The notes under the pieces are model-generated. The model was given only the letters and a program-made list of their open reading frames with translations. It was not told the origin of the DNA and made no database searches. A program made the translations under genes and the position numbers. A DNA stretch of 14,293 nt, taken from assembly GCA_946530355.1 (NCBI GenBank), contig CAMNAB010000076.1, forward strand, positions 1 through 14,293, given 5' to 3'. Source of the stretch: Firm-04 sp003446315. Lineage in GTDB: Bacteria; Bacillota; Clostridia; Oscillospirales; Ruminococcaceae. Below, in pieces: positions 1-5,009 of this stretch; position 1 is the stretch's first letter, and every line of letters begins with the position of its first letter.

Positions 1-406
1 CGGCTGGGCATGGGGCGGCTCTTGGCTGGCTCTGTCTCCGAAGTGCGACAACGGCACAATGGCTCACGACTTCGTGAAGTACTTCACCGTTGATGAGAAC
101 ACCGCTAAGGATTATGCTCTGTTCAAGTCTGAGTTCGTAAACAACCCGAGCGCAATGAAGGCTATCGTTGACGAAGGTTCCAACAAGAACGATCTCCTCG
201 GCGGTCAGGATCAGTTCTCCGTTCTGTATGAGGCTGCTGGCAACATCGACATGGACGGCAAGATCACCGCTTATGACTCCCAGATCAAGGACGCTTTCAA
301 CCAGGCTGTTCAGAAGTACGTTAAGGGCGATGTCGCTTCTTACGACGATATGATCACTGAGTTCAAGAAGGAAGCTGCTAAGATCGAGGGTATCACCGTT
401 GAGTAA
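1..406 (+). CDS. Sugar ABC transporter substrate-binding protein, C-terminal part (5' end outside window)
   Basis: The frame is open from the left edge (first full codon at base 2) to TAA at 404-406, so only the last 134 residues are visible. They begin GWAWGGSWLALSPKC and run into a helical tail with many Asp, Lys and Ala residues, as in family 1 extracellular solute-binding proteins. The internal ATG at 59 is not a start, because the frame continues upstream. In Gram-positive bacteria such proteins are lipid-anchored outside the membrane and deliver oligosaccharides to the permeases; the anchor would lie outside the window. Two MalF/MalG-type permease genes follow after a hairpin, the usual order for a CUT1 importer. 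The sugar cannot be told from this fragment. The family call rests on the neighbours as well as on this C-terminal sequence. Confidence 0.85.
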   Translation, partial: GWAWGGSWLALSPKCDNGTMAHDFVKYFTVDENTAKDYALFKSEFVNNPSAMKAIVDEGSNKNDLLGGQDQFSVLYEAAGNIDMDGKITAYDSQIKDAFNQAVQKYVKGDVASYDDMITEFKKEAAKIEGITVE

Positions 407-480
407 TTCTTTCTGAATTCTCTTGTTCAGACATTTCCACAGATAATTTGATAGAATATGCCTGAAAAACAGCATAACCG

Positions 481-524
481 AATATTTGCCTATTGGGTCT
501 TCGTACCCAATAGGCGAATATTTT
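481..524 (+). terminator. Intercistronic hairpin between binding-protein and permease genes
   Basis: An 18-bp stem (481-498 with 505-522, one G-U pair) closes a 6-base loop CTTCGT and runs into TTTT and a T-rich stretch. It lies between the binding-protein stop and the first permease. It is either a leaky intrinsic terminator or an mRNA 3'-end stabiliser. Both are known in sugar ABC operons, where the binding protein is needed in excess over the membrane subunits. Confidence 0.8.
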
Positions 525-572
525 ATCTTTGTCTGTAAATTTCACTAATTTTCTTCTGAAAGGGTGTGCTGA

Positions 573-1595
573 ATGGCTACTGCTGCACAAAGCAAGCTGA
601 AATCTGTCAGTTACGCAAAGTATGGCTATCTCTTTATCCTGCCGTTTTTCATTGTGTACTTCATTTTCAGCCTGTATCCGCTGCTCCAGACTTTTGTTCT
701 GGCGTTCCATGCGAACGGTGCCAGAGAAAATCTGGCGTTTGTTGGCCTTGATAACTTTAGAACCATTCTTGCAAAACCGGCTGAAAATGATTTTAAGGCA
801 ATGGGTATCCATGATTCCTTCTGGCTCGGTATCAAAAATACCGCTATCATTTGGGTCGGCAACTTCATTCCGCAGATCGCACTTTCCCTGCTCCTTGCAG
901 TTTGGTTTACGGATCTGCGCGTAAAAATGCCCGGCAAAGGCTTCTTCAAAGTGGTTATGTATATGCCGAATATCATCACCGCTGCTTCCGTTGCCGGTCT
1001 GTTCCTCTCCTTGTTCGGCGACTCCTCTTACAGCGTTATCAATATCCTGTTCCGTTCCGGTGAGGAGCCCTGGAAGATCGTTTCCAGCGTTTGGGGCTCC
1101 CGTATTCTCGTTATGTTCATCCAGGTCTGGATGTGGTTCGGTAATACGATGATTATGCTCATGTCCGGTATCCAGGGTATCAATGAATCGCTCTTTGAAG
1201 CTGCCGAAATCGACGGCGCGAACTCTACCCAGACTTTCTGGAAGATCACGTTCCCGCTGCTCAAGACCATCATGGTCTACACATTGCTGACTTCCATGAT
1301 CGGTGGTCTCCAGATGTTCGATATTCCTTACATGCTCCATACCGGTAATGTTGTGAATGAGAACATCAAGACGGTTGCTGTCTTCGTTTATGAAATGTTC
1401 CACAGCAACTTTGCAAAGCCTTCCTTCGGTTATTCGGCTGCTGCTTCTGTTATTTTGTTTATCATTACCTCCATCCTCGGCGCTATGGTCTTCTATGTCC
1501 AGCGTGATAAGGATGCGATCGAGAAGAAGAGAAAGCAGAAGCAGGCAATTAAGGAATGGAAACGTAAGCAGAAAGGGGGCGGATTTAGCATATGA
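573..1595 (+). CDS. Sugar ABC transporter permease, MalF/UgpA type
   Basis: This is a 340-residue integral membrane protein with about six hydrophobic segments (roughly 17-45, 88-112, 124-147, 177-199, 232-254, 283-308). The cytoplasmic EAA loop, the contact site for the ATPase, reads EAAEIDGA at 209-216 and continues to FPLLK. A Lys/Arg-rich tail follows the last membrane segment. Length and loop fit the first permease of a CUT1 (binding-protein-dependent oligosaccharide) importer. The start at 573 has GAAAGGG at 558-564, 8 bases upstream. The stop overlaps the next permease start by 4 bases (ATGA), indicating translational coupling. With its partner it should form the channel fed by the upstream binding protein. 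No ATPase gene is adjacent, so a shared MsmK/MsiK-type ATPase elsewhere is likely (inference). Confidence 0.95.
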   Translation: MATAAQSKLKSVSYAKYGYLFILPFFIVYFIFSLYPLLQTFVLAFHANGARENLAFVGLDNFRTILAKPAENDFKAMGIHDSFWLGIKNTAIIWVGNFIPQIALSLLLAVWFTDLRVKMPGKGFFKVVMYMPNIITAASVAGLFLSLFGDSSYSVINILFRSGEEPWKIVSSVWGSRILVMFIQVWMWFGNTMIMLMSGIQGINESLFEAAEIDGANSTQTFWKITFPLLKTIMVYTLLTSMIGGLQMFDIPYMLHTGNVVNENIKTVAVFVYEMFHSNFAKPSFGYSAAASVILFIITSILGAMVFYVQRDKDAIEKKRKQKQAIKEWKRKQKGGGFSI

Positions 1596-2485
1596 GTAAG
1601 AAGGTTACATATGATTCGGACAAGGGCGGCTACCAGACCCATGTCCTCATCAAATCCGCACTGATCTACATCGTTCTGATCATTTTGACTTTGATCTGCC
1701 TTGTTCCGATCTGGATTCTGGTCGTCAATGCAACTCGTATGCACGATCAGATCATCAGCGGTATTTCCCTGATTCCGAGTGGCTCTTTGGGTCATAATAT
1801 GGAAACTCTGAAGAACAATTCTCTTTATAATTCGTTCTTTAGCCCGCTGCTTGGTATGAAGAACTCGCTGATTATCGCCGGCTGCTGCTGTGCACTCACC
1901 GTTTTCTTCTCCGGCATGACCGCTTATGGCCTTGTTGTCTATGACTTCAAGCTCAAGGGCCCGGCATTCGTCTTCATCCTCGCTGTTATGATGGTTCCGA
2001 CACAGGTTACTGCTGTTGGTTTCATGCGCCTGTTGATCCAGATGAATTTGCTCGACAGCTATATTCCGCTGATTATCCCGTCTATTGCAGCACCTGCGAT
2101 TGTCTTCTTTATGCGCCAATACATGCTGTCCTCGTTCCCGCTGGACATCATTGAAGCTGCGCGTATCGACGGCTCCAGCGAGCTGCGTACCTTCCTGACC
2201 ATCTCCATCCCGATGATGAAGCCGGCGTTTGCTGTTCAGGCAATCTTCGCTTTCATCCAGAAGTGGAATGACTACTACAACCAGTCCATCGTGCTCGTTT
2301 CCGGTAAAAAGGAACAGCTCACGATGCCGATGATGGTTCAGAAGGTTATCGCAATTGACCGAAATGCTGACTACGGTGCAAACTACACCGCAATCTTCCT
2401 TTCGATTATCCCGGTTGTTATCATTTACGTCGTGCTCTCCCGTTTCATCATCGGCGGTGTTGCTGCCGGCGGTGTCAAGGAGTAA
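1592..2485 (+). CDS. Sugar ABC transporter permease, MalG/UgpE type
   Basis: This 297-residue protein has about six membrane segments (roughly 20-46, 92-115, 124-146, 156-174, 207-228, 264-288). Its EAA loop reads EAARIDGS at 188-195 and is followed by FLTISIPMMKP, typical of the second permease of CUT1 importers. Its ATG lies in the 4-base overlap with the upstream permease, with a GAAAGGGGGC ribosome site at 1571-1580. A strong terminator follows, so this is the last gene of the transport operon. The C-terminus (GGVAAGGVKE) is the usual MalG-type ending with a Gly-Val-Lys-Gly-like tail. Substrate is not determined; a plant-derived oligosaccharide is a guess from the nearby esterase only. 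Confidence 0.95.
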   Translation: MSKKVTYDSDKGGYQTHVLIKSALIYIVLIILTLICLVPIWILVVNATRMHDQIISGISLIPSGSLGHNMETLKNNSLYNSFFSPLLGMKNSLIIAGCCCALTVFFSGMTAYGLVVYDFKLKGPAFVFILAVMMVPTQVTAVGFMRLLIQMNLLDSYIPLIIPSIAAPAIVFFMRQYMLSSFPLDIIEAARIDGSSELRTFLTISIPMMKPAFAVQAIFAFIQKWNDYYNQSIVLVSGKKEQLTMPMMVQKVIAIDRNADYGANYTAIFLSIIPVVIIYVVLSRFIIGGVAAGGVKE

Positions 2486-2508
2486 TCGGACAACCGTTAT
2501 TTGCATGC

Positions 2509-2544
2509 AAAAGCACAGTGTCTTTTCCGGCACTGTGCTTTTTC
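2509..2544 (+). terminator. Intrinsic terminator of the sugar transport operon
   Basis: A 12-bp perfect stem (2509-2520 with 2531-2542, AAAAGCACAGTG and its complement) has a 10-base loop and ends in a T run. It follows the second permease stop by 23 bases and separates the operon from the next gene. Confidence 0.92.
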
Positions 2545-2563
2545 TATGGGGGATCTTTTCTTT

Positions 2564-3286
2564 ATGGATTTTCAGACTGCGTTAGCCGCTGCACAGAAAG
2601 ATTGCGGCGGCAAGGGCATCGGGACACTCGGCGAGAAAACACTTCATCTGACATTGAAATATCTGTTTGCGCCGGATCCTGATACCCATGAGCGAAAAAT
2701 CGGCGGGTTTGTCGCAGATGCCGTGACAGAAGATGGTGTCGTGGAGATACAGACCCGCAGCCTTTCCAGACTCAAACCCAAACTCGCCGCATTTTTGCCG
2801 CTGTGTCCGGTGACGGTCGTTGTACCTGTGATTGAGCATAAAATGCTGCTCCAAATCAATACGGACGGTGAATTGCTCTCGCAGCGGATGTCGCCGAAAC
2901 ATGAAAGCGTCTGGACTGCGATGCGGGAAATCTATTTGCTGCGGTCTTTTTTGCAGGATCCGAATTTGGAGATTTGTCTCTGTATGATGAATATTTCTGA
3001 ATATGTGCTGCAAAAAAGCAAAAAAGAGCGCCTTGACCGTGTACCGGCAGCGCTGAATGCCGTGCATCGGCTGCGTTCTCCGCAGGATTATCGGGCGCTG
3101 CTGCCGGATCCGGTTCCGGAAATCATTACGAGTGCGGCGCTCGGCACTATGCTCCGGATTTCGCAGGATACCGCCAGATATTATATCAATTTGCTCTGTC
3201 ATCTGGGGTGTGCAGAGGAAATCGGCAGGGTCGGCAGACAGAAGCAATGGCGGCTGTTGTGTGTATCCGAAAACAGCCGGGGTTGA
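2564..3286 (+). CDS. Uncharacterised protein with nuclease-like N-terminal core and winged-helix-like C-terminus
   Basis: This is a 240-residue protein of no named family that I can assign with certainty. I recall similar unnamed Firmicutes proteins of this length, beginning MDFQ with a GTLGEKTLH segment. The conserved-looking N-terminal pattern is GEKTLH (Glu24), a KIGGFVADAV strand (Asp52) and VVEIQTRS (Glu61-Ile-Gln63). This E...D...ExQ order resembles PD-(D/E)XK nuclease cores, including the CoiA-like variant that ends in EIQ. Residues about 187-232 (TSAALGTMLRISQDTARYYINLL onward) look like a winged helix. DNA processing is an inference. The start at 2564 follows GGGGGA (2548-2553) by 10 bases; ATG 2546 has no ribosome site. 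It has no visible promoter and sits just after a terminator. Its stop TGA lies inside the dpaA fragment, so the inversion may have replaced its last residues. Confidence 0.75.
   Translation: MDFQTALAAAQKDCGGKGIGTLGEKTLHLTLKYLFAPDPDTHERKIGGFVADAVTEDGVVEIQTRSLSRLKPKLAAFLPLCPVTVVVPVIEHKMLLQINTDGELLSQRMSPKHESVWTAMREIYLLRSFLQDPNLEICLCMMNISEYVLQKSKKERLDRVPAALNAVHRLRSPQDYRALLPDPVPEIITSAALGTMLRISQDTARYYINLLCHLGCAEEIGRVGRQKQWRLLCVSENSRG
3267..3280 (+). repeat. Left copy of 14-bp imperfect inverted repeat at the dpaA inversion breakpoint
   Basis: The sequence CCGAAAACAGCCGG here matches the - strand sequence CCGAAAAAAGCAGG at 4128-4115 in 12 of 14 positions. It lies exactly where recognisable DpaA C-terminal sequence begins on the + strand. 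The partner lies exactly where DpaA N-terminal sequence ends on the - strand. Confidence 0.55.
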
Positions 3287-3431
3287 TTTCGAAGCAGCAT
3301 CCGCATTGGGCGTGCGCGTGATCTGGGCGCTTTCTCTCCCGGGAAAAACGGCACCCGTTTCTGCCGGCAAAATCGTCGCACAGACCTTGCAGGAGTTGTT
3401 TGCAGAAGAAGGGAGCGATGCGCATGACTGA
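3267..3431 (+). pseudogene. dpaA: dpaA 3' fragment: C-terminal end of dipicolinate synthase subunit A
   Basis: This frame encodes GVDFEAASALGVRVIWALSL then PGKTAPVSAGK and ends at TGA 3429-3431. That matches the C-terminus of DpaA (SpoVFA), whose family reads PGG(T/V)DF.....LG(I/V)....L.LPG..AP.TAG before a helical tail. Nothing before the ggGTTGATTTC stretch resembles DpaA, since that DNA is the end of the upstream gene in another frame, and there is no start codon with a ribosome site. The fragment overlaps the dpaB start by 8 bases, the normal tight dpaA-dpaB junction. The rest of dpaA lies on the opposite strand at 4126-4728. This is therefore a piece separated by inversion, not a gene by itself. 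Confidence 0.88.
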
Positions 3432-4005
3432 TTTAAGCGGCGTTCGGTTGGGATTTGCGCTTTGCGGCTCGTTTTGCAATGCTGCACGCGCTGTGGAAAC
3501 GGCAGAGATCTGCGCCGGATGCGGTGCGGCGGTTTTGCCGATCGTTTCCGAGCATTTTGCATCCATGAAAACGAAATTCGGCGTACCTGCTGCATTTTTG
3601 GAACCGTTGGCGAAGATTGGGACAGATAAATTGATTCGCTCGATCGCAGATGCAGAGCCGATCGGGCCGAAGAATCTGACGGATGCGCTGGTCGTTTGTC
3701 CGTGCACCGGAAATTTACTCGGAAAGCTCTCCGCCGGATTGACCGACAATACGGTGACAATGGCAGTGAAATCGCATTTGCGCGGCGGAAAACCGGTCAT
3801 TCTCTGTATTGCAACCAATGACGGGCTTGCCGCATCTGCGCGGAATATCGGTGATTTGCTGAACCGGAAGCATTATTATTTTGTTCCGTTCGGGCAGGAT
3901 GATCCGCAGAAAAAGCCAACATCGCTCGTTGCGGATTTCTCCCGCGTGCCGGAAACGGTTGCGGCTGCGCTTGCGGGCAGACAATTACAGCCGCTTTTAT
4001 GTTGA
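3424..4005 (+). CDS. dpaB: Dipicolinate synthase subunit B (SpoVFB), flavoprotein
   Basis: DpaB, with DpaA, converts the lysine-pathway intermediate HTPA (dihydrodipicolinate) to dipicolinic acid in the mother cell during sporulation; the product is loaded into the spore core. This 193-residue protein is a full-length member of the flavoprotein fold. It has an N-terminal GFALCGSFC nucleotide-binding turn (10-18), EPIGPKNLTDALVVCPCTGN at 78-97 and LSAGLTDNTVTMAVKSHLR at 102-120. The ATG at 3424 is chosen because AAGGGAG (3409-3415) lies 8 bases upstream; ATG 3418 would be only 2 bases away. It overlaps the dpaA 3' fragment by 8 bases and is followed by its own terminator. In this orientation it is cut off from the sporulation promoter that faces it from 4800, and no promoter is visible on the + strand. 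Confidence 0.95.
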   Translation: MTDLSGVRLGFALCGSFCNAARAVETAEICAGCGAAVLPIVSEHFASMKTKFGVPAAFLEPLAKIGTDKLIRSIADAEPIGPKNLTDALVVCPCTGNLLGKLSAGLTDNTVTMAVKSHLRGGKPVILCIATNDGLAASARNIGDLLNRKHYYFVPFGQDDPQKKPTSLVADFSRVPETVAAALAGRQLQPLLC

Positions 4006-4090
4006 ATCGAAGGCGTGTTGATACGAAGCGGAAAACGCATCTTTTTGCCGGGATTTGCACATTATCATTGTGTCAACACAACCTTGTTTT

Positions 4091-4125
4091 GCAGGACGCA
4101 GGATCTGACTGTGTCCTGCTTTTTT
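4091..4125 (+). terminator. Terminator of dpaB
   Basis: An 11-bp stem (4091-4101 with 4109-4119, one G-T pair) with a 7-base loop is followed by six T residues (4120-4125). It works in the + direction only, as there is no T run on the other side. The T run forms part of the right inverted repeat, and DpaA coding sequence on the opposite strand begins directly after it. Confidence 0.88.
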
Positions 4126-4128
4126 CGG
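4115..4128 (-). repeat. Right copy of 14-bp imperfect inverted repeat at the dpaA inversion breakpoint
   Basis: On the - strand this reads CCGAAAAAAGCAGG, 12 of 14 identical to the + strand at 3267-3280. It spans the last recognisable DpaA codon (Pro201) and the end of the dpaB terminator. Joining the two copies at CCGAAAA fuses the DpaA halves in frame (GWKP-KTAG-VDFEAA). Confidence 0.55.
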
Positions 4129-4777
4129 TTTCCATCCGTCGCCTTGCCCCCGCGCAAGGTCAGAACACCGCCGTGCCGCGATGGTCACTGCGGCACCCAA
4201 TCCGCGCAGGCGCTGCTGTAAAGCACGGCTGATCCTGCCGGCTCCCAGAATCAGGCAGGGCAGCCGGTTCAATACCACCGGCAGCTCCTGCATTGCGATC
4301 TGGATTGCACCTTCCGCCGTCGGGATCGCATTGCGCAGCGCAAATGTCTCCTGCCGGACATAATCAACGGCATGCAGACCGCTGTTTTCGATTTGGATGC
4401 GTTCTTTTTCGGTCAGCATTCCGCCGTATACCGTGCCGCCGGATCTCACAAGCGGTAATAAACTTCGCATCTGGATCGCACGGCTCCCAAACGGCGTGTG
4501 CAGAAATACGCCGTCTTGTGTGACCGGCATCGGCAGGATCAGTGCATCCGTTTCGTCCGGCAGAGCTTGCGAATGCTCCGCTGCATGAATGGTCTCCGGC
4601 AGCTTTCCGAAGCGGTCAAATCCTGTTACTGTGACTTCGTGTTCCTTTGCCAGTTCCCCGGCAGCCGCAATTTGCCGCAGGTCTCCGCCTGCAAGCAGCA
4701 GCCGGCGGCGTTTTGATGTATTGGGCATAATCTTCACTCCCTGATGCTCTTGCATTTTCCGCAGTTTGCGGTTGACT

Positions 4778-4805
4778 TATGATATGCGAAATCTGCCGAA
4801 TCAGT
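4778..4805 (-). promoter_or_regulatory. Sigma-K-like promoter of dpaA
   Basis: On the - strand, CATATCATA (4786-4778) fits the sigma-K -10 consensus CATANNNTA exactly. The AC of the -35 element (4805-4804) lies 17 bases upstream, as the consensus requires. Transcription would begin near 4771, about 43 bases before the dpaA start. In B. subtilis the spoVF (dpaA-dpaB) operon is sigma-K dependent, so location and type agree. Confidence 0.65.
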
Positions 4806-4828
4806 GCGGAGCGCGTAACGCCATTTTA

Positions 4829-4844
4829 CAATGGTTAACCATTG
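4829..4844. promoter_or_regulatory. 16-bp perfect palindrome between divergent promoters, candidate operator
   Basis: CAATGGTTAACCATTG is a perfect palindrome. It lies about 24 bases upstream of the -35 element of the dpaA promoter and about 68 bases upstream of the -35 element of the surface-protein promoter. It is typical in size for a dimeric regulator site; the regulator is unknown. A further CCATT element sits just left of it (4821-4825) in inverted relation to the AATGG arm. Confidence 0.4.
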
Positions 4845-4911
4845 CGAATCATCGGAAACGGCATAAAAATGGGCGTTTTTTTATAAAATTACATTTGTTT
4901 CTCAAAAATGC

Positions 4912-4940
4912 TTGCAATCTGCTGCTGTCTGTGTTATACT
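4912..4940 (+). promoter_or_regulatory. Sigma-A promoter of the LPXTG surface protein gene
   Basis: TTGCAA (4912-4917) and TATACT (4935-4940) are separated by exactly 17 bases, placing the transcript start near 4947 and leaving a leader of about 60 bases. This rules out the upstream in-frame start codons (from 4908) for the gene, since they lie within or before the promoter. Confidence 0.82.
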
Positions 4941-5009
4941 GAAAGCAGAGCACGGGAATCGTGTTTCGTCGGATACGTTGATGCATTGTCATTGAAAGGA
5001 GTGATTCAA

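Larger units (their letters stand above)
3997..4728 (-). pseudogene. dpaA: dpaA 5' fragment: N-terminal two-thirds of dipicolinate synthase subunit A, split by inversion
   Basis: Residues 1-201 (4728-4126) match DpaA/SpoVFA. They cover the N-terminal DpaA domain with LLAGGDLRQI (11-20), DALILPMPVTQDG (61-73) and NAIPTAEGAIQIAM (133-146), then the start of the Rossmann domain with LILGAGRISRALQQRL (159-174) and GLGAAVTIAARR (177-188). Similarity stops after LARGQGDGWKP (201). The next 42 codons are antisense to the dpaB terminator and 3' end, giving a 243-residue product with an unrelated tail. B. subtilis DpaA is about 297 residues. Compared with it, about 46 residues covering the second half of the Rossmann fold are in neither half. 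The start ATG 4728 has AGGGAG 8-9 bases upstream and a sigma-K-like promoter at 4805-4778. No stop or frameshift interrupts residues 1-201, suggesting a recent break. A second intact dpaA elsewhere cannot be excluded. Confidence 0.9.

Noticed and set aside
393..2533. Two long - strand open frames (336 and 346 codons) opposite the permease genes.
   Set aside because: They are rich in Asp, Glu, Asn, Gln and His with no domain or membrane pattern, and the + strand permeases are certain. They are shadows.
3057..3431. A 124-codon + strand frame starting at ATG 3057 as a complete small gene.
   Set aside because: Only its last 50 or so codons resemble anything (DpaA C-terminus). The first part overlaps the upstream gene in another frame and has no ribosome site.
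3267..4128. A CRISPR array, transposon or prophage as the cause of the dpaA break.
   Set aside because: No repeats of array type, transposase, integrase or target duplications are present. The inserted DNA is only dpaB, its terminator and the dpaA end, which fits inversion.
4908..5009. An N-terminal extension of the LPXTG protein from the TTG or ATG codons at 4908 onward.
   Set aside because: The sigma-A promoter at 4912-4940 lies inside it. The signal peptide and ribosome site fit the start at 5010.
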